From the NCBI RefSeq assembly GCF_042686025.1, contig NZ_JBHUOZ010000001.1, positions 1,240,001-1,304,000 of the forward strand: 64,000 nucleotides of DNA, written 5' to 3'. Numbering within the stretch: the first letter of the stretch is position 1; every line of letters starts with the position of its first letter. The DNA comes from Terrimonas rubra. Lineage in GTDB: Bacteria > Bacteroidota > Bacteroidia > Chitinophagales > Chitinophagaceae. The notes beneath the pieces were generated by a model. It did no database searches and was not told where the DNA came from. It worked only from the letters and a program-made list of their open reading frames with translations. A program made the position numbers and the translations under genes. Shown one piece after another: positions 9,190-17,441 of the stretch.

Positions 9190-9350
9190 GCTTTTAGTGT
9201 AAACCAGCCTACCGGTTACCGTATTACTTTATACAACCCCGTTTTGGTACCTTACATCTGTAAATGTTGCAGATGTGGCATCAGAATAGGCTTCCCTGTT
9301 TTAGGTGTAACTTTTAACTGATTGCCACCAACTTTGGTGACCGTAACCAT
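9190..9350 (-). pseudogene. Frame-disrupted coding remnant
   Basis: Read on the minus strand, ATG at 9350 gives VTKVGGNQLKVTPKTGKP. The protein-like sequence then continues in another frame (SDATSATFTDVRYQN) and returns to the first frame (GLYKVIR, stop). Two compensating frameshifts would rebuild a secreted-type C terminus. No family was identified; this could be decay or coincidence. The rest of 8943-9498 shows nothing else I can support. Confidence 0.25.
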
Positions 9351-9498
9351 GGCATTAAAATTTATAGCACAAAACTATTTTACTCCTGCTTCAACATCAA
9401 TACAGTTAAAACAGCATTTTTCCTACCCGGAAAGGGGTATTTTTAGGTGAACGGATATTTGCTACACAGATATTGATAAATTTTGCAAAAACAATTCC

Positions 9499-11421
9499 AT
9501 GGAAATTAAAAGCCTGTTGTTCATTGTTTACATAGGTTTATTTACACAAAAAGCTATAGCACAAACACCTGCTATTGATAGTTTACAACAACTTGTTTCC
9601 CGGGAAAATAATCCTGAGAAAAAAGTCTTCCTTTTATATGAAATTGTTAATCTTCAATCGGAGCAGGATACAGGCATAGCCTATCATACTTTAAGAGCCG
9701 CAAGAACAATGGCTAAGGATACCCGGTATTTACAGGCTTTTGACCCTTTTTATGAAGCGCAGATCATCTGGATGAGCGATAGTGCGAAAACAAAACAACT
9801 GTACCAGCAAGCTATTGAATTATTGAAAGATTATAAGACGCCCAAAGCTTTACAAATTACTGCCAGGGCCTGGCATAACTATGGTATCTTTTTGCAGGTA
9901 AGCGGCCGTCAGGATGAATTTACCAATATACTGCTTAACAAAGTGATCCCGGCTTTCAAACAAATTGATGACAGGGTTAGTGTGGCCTCTGCTTATAACG
10001 CTGTTGGGACGGTTTATAGCAATAAAGAAGATTATCAAACAGCATTGACGTATTTTAAACAGGCCATAGAGTATGTACAGGGAAACGAAGCATCGATAAA
10101 AAGATCGATGGTATTGGCCGATGCCAATATTTCCAGCGCCCGGTGTGTGTTTTATTTAAATAAAGACCTGCCTGAAATGTATACATACCTGGAGCGGTCC
10201 AGGCCATATCTTGAACAGGTGGGTGACCCGGTTTATTATGCCGATTATTATGTGAACCTGGGCAGATATTATGAGGCACAGGCTAAGTATGAACAGGCGC
10301 TGAGCCAGTTTGATAAAGGGTTGGACTACGCTGAAAAAAGTCCTACAACTGTTATTTTTAAAGTGATGCTTACCTATGAAAAGGCCAATGTTTTAATGCA
10401 GTTAAAACAGTATAACGAGGCCAGGGCTATTTTAGATCATTTATTAGCAAAAAATGCGAGCGATTTTACGCTTGATAACCGGGCAAAGACGTTGCAGTTA
10501 CGGGCAGAGATTGAAGCAGGCATGGGTAATTATGCTGCAGCTTACCAGTCGCTAAAATTAGGAGGCGAGATGTCGGACAGCCTTCATAAGCTACAGGAGA
10601 AAGCAAAAATCACTGAAATCAAACTAAAATATAATGATTCGGAACAGGAGAACAAGATTTTAAAATTAGAGAATGTTAACCGGAGGAATCATTTTTTTAT
10701 GATGCTTATCGGCCTGTTCCTTTACCTGTCCGGGATTATATTTTATATTTTTCTCCGGCATCGCAAAAAAAGAAACTTGCAACAGTTAAAACTTTTAGCT
10801 TCTGAAAAAGAGATAGAAGTAAAAAATGCATTGATCTATGGTGAAGAGCAGGAACGTAAACGATTGGCCCGGGAGCTGCATGATGGACTGGGCGGTACTT
10901 TTGCCGGCATAAAACTCAAGCTGGAGATAGCAGTAAAGAAAATGGATATTCACGATATCAGTACCTGTGTGGGCTTACTCGATAACGCGATTAATGAATT
11001 TCGCCACACTACACACCGTTTAGTGCCCGAACATTTGCGGAATAAAGGCCTTGAAAATAATGTAAAGGATTTTTGTGACTCCTTCCGGGCTTCCGGTATA
11101 GAATTCCGTTTTTATTTCAAAGGGCTGAACCTATTGCACAGTGATGAGAAGGAACTGATTATCTTCAGGATCATACAGGAGCTGGTCACCAATGCCGTAA
11201 AACATTCAAAAGCGCAACATATTTTATTGAATTGTATACTGGAGAACAGGCTTTTACTATTAACGGTAGAAGATGATGGCATTGGTTTTGACCCCGTAAT
11301 TGAAAAAAAGGGTATGGGACTGCAGAATATAAAAAGCCGTATCAACATGTTGAACGGTACTATGCATATTGATTCGGAAAAAGATAAAGGCACTGTTATT
11401 AATATTGAAATCGCATTATAA
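9499..11421 (+). CDS. TPR-containing sensor histidine kinase (HisKA_3 / NarX type)
   Basis: 640 residues. A signal peptide (to about residue 21) and a periplasmic array of tetratricopeptide repeats (for example about 159-193 and 249-283) are followed by one membrane span at about 397-421, a coiled linker, a HisKA_3 dimerisation domain with phospho-acceptor H461 in RELHDGLGG, and a HATPase_c domain with N-box ELVTNAVKHS, DDGIGFDP and GMGLQNIKSRI. It should sense an envelope signal and phosphorylate the adjacent regulator. Its stop codon overlaps the next start by one base, so the pair is translationally coupled. The ligand is unknown. Confidence 0.92.
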   Translation: MEIKSLLFIVYIGLFTQKAIAQTPAIDSLQQLVSRENNPEKKVFLLYEIVNLQSEQDTGIAYHTLRAARTMAKDTRYLQAFDPFYEAQIIWMSDSAKTKQLYQQAIELLKDYKTPKALQITARAWHNYGIFLQVSGRQDEFTNILLNKVIPAFKQIDDRVSVASAYNAVGTVYSNKEDYQTALTYFKQAIEYVQGNEASIKRSMVLADANISSARCVFYLNKDLPEMYTYLERSRPYLEQVGDPVYYADYYVNLGRYYEAQAKYEQALSQFDKGLDYAEKSPTTVIFKVMLTYEKANVLMQLKQYNEARAILDHLLAKNASDFTLDNRAKTLQLRAEIEAGMGNYAAAYQSLKLGGEMSDSLHKLQEKAKITEIKLKYNDSEQENKILKLENVNRRNHFFMMLIGLFLYLSGIIFYIFLRHRKKRNLQQLKLLASEKEIEVKNALIYGEEQERKRLARELHDGLGGTFAGIKLKLEIAVKKMDIHDISTCVGLLDNAINEFRHTTHRLVPEHLRNKGLENNVKDFCDSFRASGIEFRFYFKGLNLLHSDEKELIIFRIIQELVTNAVKHSKAQHILLNCILENRLLLLTVEDDGIGFDPVIEKKGMGLQNIKSRINMLNGTMHIDSEKDKGTVINIEIAL

Positions 11422-12056
11422 TGGAAACAATAAAAATCCTGATCTGTGATGACCATCCGCTGATCAGTGAAGGCCTGGAAAAAATGATAGCCAATATTAA
11501 CAATATGACTATAATCGGCACAGCGCCGGCGATAGTACCGTTAATGGACCTGTTAACGCAAAAACAGCCTGATATTATTTTGCTGGATATTAATTTACCG
11601 GATGGCAACGGGGCAGACGTATGCCTTACTATAAAAAAACAGTTTCCCCGGGTGAAAATACTGGTCATCAGTTCACACGGCGACAGGGGATCACTGGTTA
11701 AAATGATACGTAACGGTGCCTCGGGTTATTTGCTGAAAAGTGCTTCTGCCGGGGAAATTGAAAATGCCATCAACCTGGTATACCAGGGAGGCACTTATTA
11801 CAGCGCGGAGATGCAGAAGTTAGTCACTTCGGTATTAAGTGATATTTTGCAAAATGAGCATCCTCCGGTAACCCGCCGCGAAAAGGAAATACTGGTTTGT
11901 CTTAAAGAGGGATTAAACTCCCAGCAGATCGCGGATAAATTATTCATCTCTCCGCTAACGGTGGAAACGCACCGGAAAAACCTCCTGGCTAAATTCAATG
12001 TGGGAAAAACCATCAATATGCTTGAAAAGGCCAGCGCTATGGGTTTAATTTCTTAA
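11421..12056 (+). CDS. NarL/LuxR-type response regulator
   Basis: 211 residues. Receiver domain with acidic pocket D10-D11, phospho-acceptor D56 (ILLDINLP) and the conserved Lys in YLLKSASA; LuxR-type helix-turn-helix at about 147-205 (TRREKEILVCLKEGLNSQQI, LFISPLTVETHRKNL). ATG at 11421 shares a base with the kinase TAA, marking a cognate pair. It probably activates a small regulon; no target site could be deduced. Confidence 0.93.
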   Translation: METIKILICDDHPLISEGLEKMIANINNMTIIGTAPAIVPLMDLLTQKQPDIILLDINLPDGNGADVCLTIKKQFPRVKILVISSHGDRGSLVKMIRNGASGYLLKSASAGEIENAINLVYQGGTYYSAEMQKLVTSVLSDILQNEHPPVTRREKEILVCLKEGLNSQQIADKLFISPLTVETHRKNLLAKFNVGKTINMLEKASAMGLIS

Positions 12057-12090
12057 TGATATGCTACTTATTTGGCCGGCATTGGTTTCA

Positions 12091-12119
12091 CAAAAAGGCC
12101 GAAAGCGCCTGTTTTTTGC
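12091..12119 (+). terminator. Probable terminator after the response regulator
   Basis: CAAAAAGGC ... GCCTGTTTTTTG forms a short stem with a U-rich 3' arm, 35 bases after the stop codon. The GC part is short, so support is moderate. Confidence 0.45.
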
Positions 12120-12236
12120 CTTTGGATATGAACCTACTAAAAAAATAAGATAAAATATTTATTGATTATCAATTTGTTGTAAAGGTGTCTTGAAAAATTA
12201 AGACTCAAAAAAGCCGGAATATGGCTAAAACTATTC

Positions 12237-12244
12237 TATCTTTG
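12237..12244 (+). promoter_or_regulatory. -7 promoter box TATCTTTG of the rplM operon
   Basis: It matches TAnnTTTG. Transcription would start near 12251, giving a leader of about 88 bases before the rplM ATG at 12339. Confidence 0.65.
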
Positions 12245-12280
12245 CAACCCCAAAATTAAACAATCATTTTTGGGAAACAT

Positions 12281-12325
12281 CCGGGGGATAGCCCGGGGTT
12301 TATTTAATAACAGCGGTAAAACCGC
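12281..12325 (+). promoter_or_regulatory. Structured 5' leader of rplM (two hairpins)
   Basis: Two stems lie inside the predicted leader: CCGGG (12281-12285) with CCCGG (12292-12296), and GCGGT (12313-12317) with ACCGC (12321-12325). The second ends 13 bases before the ATG. Ribosomal operons often carry such leaders for autoregulation by their protein product; here this is inference. Confidence 0.4.
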
Positions 12326-12338
12326 AAAAAATTATTTC

Positions 12339-12782
12339 ATGAGCAAATTACATTTCACAACAAAACATGCGAATGAGGCTACCGTGCAACGTAATTGGTA
12401 TGTTGTTGACGGTACTAATCAAACCGTAGGTCGTATGTGCGCCAGGATCGCAGCCGTACTGCGTGGTAAAAACAAAGCCAGTTATACACCACACGTTGAT
12501 ACCGGTGACTACATCATCGTTATCAATGCCGAAAAGGTTGTATTAACAGGTAACAAATTAGAAGAAAAAATTTACGACCACTTTACCGGTTACCCAGGCG
12601 GCCGTAAAGAAGAAACTGCTAAAAACTTACAAAAACGTCGTCCCGAGGTTTTAATTGAAAGAGCAGTAAAAGGTATGTTACCTAAAAACCGTTTAGGTCG
12701 TAAAATGTACAAAAAATTATTTGTGTATGCCGGTGACCAACACCCTCACACTGCACAACAACCTAAAGAACTGAAGTTCTAA
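12339..12782 (+). CDS. rplM: 50S ribosomal protein L13
   Basis: 147 residues from the ATG at 12339 (MSKLHFTTKHANEATVQRNW). A TTG at 12270 opens the same frame earlier, but those 23 residues are unlike L13 and span the leader hairpins, so the downstream ATG is chosen. Family blocks are present: WYVVDGTNQTVGRMCARIA, HVDTGDYIIVINAEKV, AVKGMLPKNRLGRKM and VYAGDQHPH near the end. L13 is an early-assembly protein of the large subunit. It forms the usual operon with rpsI, 43 bases downstream. Confidence 0.95.
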   Translation: MSKLHFTTKHANEATVQRNWYVVDGTNQTVGRMCARIAAVLRGKNKASYTPHVDTGDYIIVINAEKVVLTGNKLEEKIYDHFTGYPGGRKEETAKNLQKRRPEVLIERAVKGMLPKNRLGRKMYKKLFVYAGDQHPHTAQQPKELKF

Positions 12783-12825
12783 TTGTACAAAACAAAAACT
12801 TTTAATTCCAAACAATTAATAATAA

Positions 12826-13215
12826 ATGGAAAAGCAAACAAACGGAGTTGGTCGTCGTAAAGAGTCGGTTACCCGCGTTTTTATTTCTAAAGGAAGCGGT
12901 AACATTACTGTTAACGATAAAGACTACAAACAATATTTTCAACTGGTTTACTTACAAAACCAGGTTGAGCGTCCCTTAAAAACAATTGAAGCCGCTGATA
13001 AATTTGATGTGAAGATCAATGCTACTGGTGGTGGTGTAAAAGGACAGGCAGAAGCTGCTATGTTAGGTATTTCCCGTGTATTGGTAGAAATCAACCCTGA
13101 GTTCCGCCCTGCTTTAAAAGCTGCCGGTTTACTGAAACGTGACCCACGTTCTGTAGAGCGTAAGAAATTCGGTCACAAAAAAGCTCGTCGTAGCTACCAG
13201 TTCTCTAAACGTTAA
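12826..13215 (+). CDS. rpsI: 30S ribosomal protein S9
   Basis: 129 residues: GVGRRKESVTRVFI near the start, GGGVKGQAEAAMLGISRVLV in the middle, and the basic tail KKARRSYQFSKR whose last Arg reaches the ribosomal P site. Length and end match S9. It lies 43 bases after rplM and 75 bases before rpsB, the common rplM-rpsI-rpsB-tsf order of Bacteroidota. Confidence 0.97.
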   Translation: MEKQTNGVGRRKESVTRVFISKGSGNITVNDKDYKQYFQLVYLQNQVERPLKTIEAADKFDVKINATGGGVKGQAEAAMLGISRVLVEINPEFRPALKAAGLLKRDPRSVERKKFGHKKARRSYQFSKR

Positions 13216-13290
13216 TCGTTGGTGGTTATTCCTTTACTGGTTAACCATACCATTAACATATAAATTAACTTATAACAGATAAGAAATAAA

Positions 13291-14193
13291 ATGGAAAATA
13301 ATACATCCTTACAACAGCAGCTTCTGGAAGCAGGTGTACACTTTGGTCACCTGAAAAAGAAGTGGAACCCCAAGATGTTACCTTACATCTTTGCCGAGAA
13401 AAAAGGTATCCACATCATTGACCTTAACAAAACCGTTGAGGCCTTACAGGAAACTGCAGCAGCTTTGAAACAAATTGCACGCAGCGGTAAAAAGATCCTG
13501 TTTGTAGGTACTAAAAAACAAGCTAAAGATATTGTTAGCGAGTGTGCACAACGCGTTAACATGCCTTTTGTTACCGAGCGCTGGTTAGGTGGTATGCTTA
13601 CCAACTTTAACACAGTACGTAAGAGTGTTAAAAAAATGCAGAGCATTGAAAAAATGTTAGCTGACGGTTCTTTTGACAGCATTACCAAAAAAGAACGTTT
13701 AACACTGAGCCGTGATAAAGAAAAAATGGAAAAAGTATTAGGTGGTATTGCCCAGTTAGGCCGTGTACCTGCTGCTTTATTAATTATCGATATCGGGCAC
13801 GAACATATTGCATTAGCCGAAGCTAAACGTTTAGGCATCACTACATTTGGTGTTGTAGATACCAACTGTGATCCTAATAAAGTTGACTTTGCGGTTCCTG
13901 CAAATGACGATGCTACCAAATCAATCGCTATCATCACCAACTACTTAACCGCTGCTATTGCTGAAGGTTTGTCTGAAAGACAAGCTGCAAAAGACGAGGA
14001 TGTAGAAGATGCAGGTAACGACGACAACGAAAAGAAAGCAGCTAAATTATTAGCTGAAGCAGAAGCTGAAGGTGGCGGACGTGGTCGTGGTCGCAGCGCA
14101 AGCGGTAACAACGCTGGTGGTGCAGGCGGTGCCGGTCAAAGACGCAGACCTGCCGGTGGTGCCGGTGGCGGACAAAGAGGCGGCAGAAGATAA
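13291..14193 (+). CDS. rpsB: 30S ribosomal protein S2 with Gly/Arg-rich C-terminal tail
   Basis: 300 residues. The canonical S2 domain covers about 1-230 (LLEAGVHFGHLKKKWNPKM, FVTERWLGGMLTNFNT, LGITTFGVVDTNCDPN). After it comes an acidic linker (KDEDVEDAGNDDNEKK), an Ala/Glu helix and, from about residue 258 to the end, a Gly- and Arg-rich tail (GGGRGRGRSA, QRRRPAGGAGGGQRGGRR). S2 helps recruit S1 and initiate translation. The tail makes it roughly 50 residues longer than E. coli S2. A copy of a dispersed repeat follows the stop codon. Confidence 0.95.
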   Translation: MENNTSLQQQLLEAGVHFGHLKKKWNPKMLPYIFAEKKGIHIIDLNKTVEALQETAAALKQIARSGKKILFVGTKKQAKDIVSECAQRVNMPFVTERWLGGMLTNFNTVRKSVKKMQSIEKMLADGSFDSITKKERLTLSRDKEKMEKVLGGIAQLGRVPAALLIIDIGHEHIALAEAKRLGITTFGVVDTNCDPNKVDFAVPANDDATKSIAIITNYLTAAIAEGLSERQAAKDEDVEDAGNDDNEKKAAKLLAEAEAEGGGRGRGRSASGNNAGGAGGAGQRRRPAGGAGGGQRGGRR

Positions 14194-14210
14194 TTACTGC
14201 GCCGTTCCTG

Positions 14211-14290
14211 GTTGACCAGCTTTGGTACCCTGATGGAGCCGCTGTTGCGACGCTCCGTTCATCGTCCCGGTCGCTGATCAGCTGAACTAA
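14211..14290. repeat. Dispersed repeat, copy A (rpsB-tsf spacer)
   Basis: It shares CCCTGATGGA (14228-14237) and the 17-mer TTGCGACGCTCCGTTCA (14245-14261) with copy B at 35026-35081. It lies 17 bases after the rpsB stop, inside what should be a cotranscribed ribosomal operon. Confidence 0.6.
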
Positions 14291-14380
14291 ACAATTAATT
14301 AATTGTTATGTGTGCGTGGTTGTAAATGACAATAGCTGTTAACTTATAACTTAGTACCTATAACTTAAAACTTTATAAAA

Positions 14381-15220
14381 ATGAGCTCTACTGTAACAAT
14401 TAGCGCACAGGATATAAATAAATTACGTCAGGCTACCGGCGCCGGTATGATGGATTGCCGCAAAGCCTTAACCGAAACCAATGGCGACTTTGAAGCTGCT
14501 ATTGACTGGTTACGTAAACAAGGTCAGAAAGTGGCTGCAAAACGCAGTGACCGTGAAGCAAAAGAAGGTGTAGTAATTGCACAAACAACTGCCGATAACA
14601 CTAGCGGTATCGTAGTATGTGTAAGCTGCGAAACTGACTTCGTATCAAAAAATACCGACTTCGTTGCTTTTGTACAAAGCATTGCCGATGCCGCTATTGC
14701 CAACAACGTAAATACTGTTGATGAGCTGAATGCTGCTGAGATCAATGGTGCTAAAGTTGCCGACCTGGTAAACGATAAATTAACTTCTATCGGTGAAAAA
14801 ATCGGTATCACTAAATTTGAAAGAGTAAATGCTCCTTATGTAGCTTCTTACATTCATGGCGCTTACCGTATTGGTGTATTGGTTGGCCTGGACAAAGCTG
14901 CTGCTGACGCAGGTAAAGACGTAGCCATGCAAATTGCTGCCCTGAATCCTGTAGCAGTTGATGCTGATAGTGTTCCTGCTGATGTAGTAGCACGTGAAAA
15001 AGCCATCATCGTTGACGTGATGAAAGAAGATCCTAAAATGGCTGGTAAACCAGAGGAAATGTTATCTAAAATTGCTGAAGGTAAATTAGGCGCGTTCTTT
15101 AAAGAACAAACTTTATTAGACCAGGCTTTTGTTAAAGATGCCGGCATTTCTGTAGGTGAATACCTGAAACAATCCGGTGGCCTGAAAGTTACCGAGTTTA
15201 AAAGAGTTGCTATCGGCTAA
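14381..15220 (+). CDS. tsf: Elongation factor Ts
   Basis: 279 residues: N-terminal UBA-like domain with LRQATGAGMMDCRKALTE and the TDFVSKN core motif (CETDFVSKNTDFVAF), then the dimerisation domain (YIHGAYRIGVLVGL, MQIAALNPVAVD). EF-Ts recycles EF-Tu by exchanging GDP for GTP. It sits 187 bases after rpsB, the usual partner, with a repeat copy between them, and is followed by a strong terminator. Confidence 0.97.
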   Translation: MSSTVTISAQDINKLRQATGAGMMDCRKALTETNGDFEAAIDWLRKQGQKVAAKRSDREAKEGVVIAQTTADNTSGIVVCVSCETDFVSKNTDFVAFVQSIADAAIANNVNTVDELNAAEINGAKVADLVNDKLTSIGEKIGITKFERVNAPYVASYIHGAYRIGVLVGLDKAAADAGKDVAMQIAALNPVAVDADSVPADVVAREKAIIVDVMKEDPKMAGKPEEMLSKIAEGKLGAFFKEQTLLDQAFVKDAGISVGEYLKQSGGLKVTEFKRVAIG

Positions 15221-15240
15221 TACAATAGCTGAATATATTA

Positions 15241-15270
15241 CAAAGAAGCCCGCATTTGCGGGCTTCTTTG
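15241..15270 (+). terminator. Strong terminator of the rplM-tsf block
   Basis: A perfect 13-bp inverted repeat CAAAGAAGCCCGC / GCGGGCTTCTTTG with a 4-base loop, followed by TTT, lies 20 bases after the tsf stop. Confidence 0.9.
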
Positions 15271-15472
15271 TTTACAGGCCTGTGACAGGAAAACAGGTAT
15301 TGCTATGGCAGAAGGGATATTTCATGGCTTACCGGAAGCCGTGAAAATACAACTGCCTAATAAACAGGTAATAGCAAATTGGTATCGTAAATATACGATA
15401 GCCTGAGCCGGCTGAAAGCCTGTACAGTAAAGGTTTCTACGTAAAATATTTTAAAAATATCCGGTAAATTAC

Positions 15473-15503
15473 TTGCAAAAATCAAAATCTGCTAGTAGGT
15501 TTG
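15473..15503 (+). promoter_or_regulatory. Bacteroidota-type promoter of the small secreted-protein gene
   Basis: -33 TTG (15473-15475) and -7 box TAGGTTTG (15496-15503) are separated by 20 bases, close to the phylum consensus. The start would be near 15509, leaving a leader of about 97 bases. In 15271-15472 I see only a 7-bp inverted repeat TATCGTA/TACGATA (15383-15400). Confidence 0.65.
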
Positions 15504-15605
15504 CATTGCATAAAACCACATAGATATAAGTAAAACTACGATGTTTTGTGCCTCTAAACCTATCCAATATTTCTATGGGCATTTTGAACTATCAATACCC
15601 AGGAA

Positions 15606-15980
15606 ATGAAATTTTTAATTATTACTGCTTTTTTAATCGCAAGCAATGTCTTGTCTGCCAACAGCCATGCTGTTAGCCTGCCTGCTGCCAATATTCGTTT
15701 GAGTGCGGCTGTTACCATCAAAGATTTTACTGCCCAGGTTACAGGGAACAAAACAAAACTTCATTGGTCAGTTTTAAATAATAGCAATGCATCTTCTATT
15801 GAAGTAGAGTACAGTGCAGATGGAAAAACGTTTACCCAGGCCGGACTGGTTTGGTGCAGTGAGGAAAGTGCGACCGAAAATTATGGTCTTACTATCAATA
15901 ATAAAAGTAACTATTATCGCTTAAAACTAACCTGTAAGGACGGTACCGTATTGTATGCCAATACGAATGCCGGTAAGTAA
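15606..15980 (+). CDS. Small secreted protein with a T9SS-associated beta-sandwich domain
   Basis: 124 residues with a signal peptide (about 1-18). The mature protein reads DFTAQVTGNKTKLHWSVLNN and then IEVEYSADGKTFTQ. This is the pattern of the short fibronectin III-like domain that often precedes T9SS sorting domains in Bacteroidota. No sorting domain follows here, so the protein looks like a stand-alone domain, possibly periplasmic. It has its own promoter and a terminator. Specific function unknown. Confidence 0.7.
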   Translation: MKFLIITAFLIASNVLSANSHAVSLPAANIRLSAAVTIKDFTAQVTGNKTKLHWSVLNNSNASSIEVEYSADGKTFTQAGLVWCSEESATENYGLTINNKSNYYRLKLTCKDGTVLYANTNAGK

Positions 15981-16038
15981 TAACCGAATTAAACGCATGA
16001 ACCCTGGACGGTTCATTAATCACTCATACACTTAAGAG

Positions 16039-16067
16039 CAAAGGCCCCTTGTCTAAGGGGCTTTTGT
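16039..16067 (+). terminator. Terminator after the small secreted-protein gene
   Basis: The stem built from GCCCCTT / AAGGGGC with a 4-base loop, flanked by A- and T-rich arms, is followed by TTTTGTATTTTT. Confidence 0.8.
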
Positions 16068-16165
16068 ATTTTTATAGGGCAATGCTATACCCCCGTTAAG
16101 TAGCATTAAAATAGATTATTATCATCAATTCTGTTAGGATAACAGGGTGTGCGTCGGGCAATAGT

Positions 16166-16173
16166 TATCTTTG
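16166..16173 (+). promoter_or_regulatory. -7 promoter box TATCTTTG, 4 bases from the ATG
   Basis: TATCTTTG-CATT-ATG: a perfect TAnnTTTG box so close to the MBL-fold gene start that the mRNA would be leaderless or nearly so. Confidence 0.6.
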
Positions 16174-16177
16174 CATT

Positions 16178-16921
16178 ATGCAAATCATTCCTTTATCAGA
16201 AGGCAGCTTTACTATAGATGCCACCAAAAAATTCATACCCTTTGATGCAGATGCCGATAACCTGCAGGAAAGGGCCACCGGCAGTTTGCTGGTAGAAGTA
16301 CAACCCTTTGTTGTTAAAACCAGTAAGGATATTATACTACTGGATACCGGGCTTGGTTTTTTAAACAGCGATGGCAAAATGCAGCTGCATGCTAACCTGG
16401 AAGCAAATGGTATTTCACCGGATGATGTTACCAAAGTATTGATGAGTCATTTACATAAGGACCATGCCAGCGGTATTAGTTTACCCAATGACCATGGACA
16501 GCTTAGTTTTCCCAATGCCACTTATTATGTGCAGGAAAGAGAGATGGAATATGCATTGGAAAATGACGGCAAATCCTATATCAGCGAGGATTTTAAACTT
16601 TTGACTAATGTCAAAAACATAGTCTGGCTAAAATTTGACAGCGGTACCATTGATAACTATATTCGCTACGAAGTAACAGGGGCACATTCACCTTTCCACC
16701 AGGTGTTTTGGATAACAGAGAACGACCAAACCATATTCTTTGGCGCAGATGACGCTCCCCAGCTCCACCAGATGAAACACAAATTTGTAGCTAAGTATGA
16801 TTACGATGGTAAGAAGGCCATGGAACTAAGAAAGACCTGGAAAGAAGAAGGAGAAGCTGCTGACTGGCACTTTCTTTTTTATCATGATGTAAAATATCCG
16901 ACAATAGTGTTTAAACATTAA
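16178..16921 (+). CDS. MBL-fold metallo-hydrolase
   Basis: 247 residues. The metallo-beta-lactamase zinc motif HLHKDH (about 89-94) lies in MSHLHKDHASG. An upstream Asp in LLDTGLGF and later histidines in GAHSPFHQVF and FYHDVKYP complete the usual metal site. The family includes lactonases and other hydrolases; the substrate is not predictable. There is no signal peptide, so it is cytoplasmic. It ends against the convergent sigma-factor operon, sharing a hairpin region. Confidence 0.85.
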   Translation: MQIIPLSEGSFTIDATKKFIPFDADADNLQERATGSLLVEVQPFVVKTSKDIILLDTGLGFLNSDGKMQLHANLEANGISPDDVTKVLMSHLHKDHASGISLPNDHGQLSFPNATYYVQEREMEYALENDGKSYISEDFKLLTNVKNIVWLKFDSGTIDNYIRYEVTGAHSPFHQVFWITENDQTIFFGADDAPQLHQMKHKFVAKYDYDGKKAMELRKTWKEEGEAADWHFLFYHDVKYPTIVFKH

Positions 16922-16951
16922 AAAAAAGGCCTGCCCTAAAAAGGGCCGGCC
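16921..16951 (-). terminator. Terminator of the sigma/anti-sigma operon
   Basis: On the minus strand, GGCC-x-GCCC / GGGC-x-GGCC forms a stem with a 6-base loop followed by seven T. It is oriented for the 18795-17026 operon and lies against the stop codon of the MBL gene. Confidence 0.75.
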
Positions 16952-17025
16952 GTTGCTAACCTATGAAAAACACCAGTTCCAAAGGTAGAGAATTTTTTTA
17001 TTACAACCGTAAAGAAAATGCAAGA

Positions 17026-17436
17026 TTATATAGATTTTCTTCGTTTTTTTTGCTGGTTCTTGCGTTGTTGGAGTAGCTTTCTTACTTCGTTCCGGAAACG
17101 GGCTTCTTCCACAAAAACCCTGTTTGCCCGTACCTGACCCAGTACCGGGATCAGTTGGTTGCGGCAGTTTACCCTTACGGTAGCTTTTTGCTGTTGCCTT
17201 TCCAGCGGGTCGGAATACTCTATCTGCACCTTCCGCATGTCTATAATATATTGACTAACAATTGGTTCACTTTTTTTTGCCTCTTCCTCTGTCATCTGGA
17301 GGTTATTTTTTATAAACAGGAACATACCCTTGCCTACCCGGTCGTTTTGTAATGAGTCGGCAACCGGGGTTTGGGAAAAACAGGTAATGCTCATACAACA
17401 TAACCAGCCTGTCATAATATAAAAAAAATACTTCAT
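17026..17436 (-). CDS. Periplasmic Spy/CpxP-like small protein of the sigma operon
   Basis: 136 residues with a signal peptide (about 1-21, ending CFS). The mature part is helical and charged, with MTEEEAKKSEPIVSQYI, several Arg/Gln-rich helices and a very basic end (QQRKNQQKKRRKSI). It resembles the short helical periplasmic proteins encoded after anti-sigma factors in Bacteroidota, but family membership is uncertain. It starts 5 bases after the anti-sigma gene, so it belongs to the same operon. Confidence 0.6.
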   Translation of the reverse strand: MKYFFYIMTGWLCCMSITCFSQTPVADSLQNDRVGKGMFLFIKNNLQMTEEEAKKSEPIVSQYIIDMRKVQIEYSDPLERQQQKATVRVNCRNQLIPVLGQVRANRVFVEEARFRNEVRKLLQQRKNQQKKRRKSI

Positions 17437-17441
17437 GCGTT

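Noticed and set aside
12270..12338. Upstream TTG start for rplM
   Set aside because: It adds 23 residues unlike L13 and runs through the leader hairpins.
15305..15406. 33-residue ORF after tsf
   Set aside because: No signal, family or start-site support; it overlaps a short palindrome and is likely chance.
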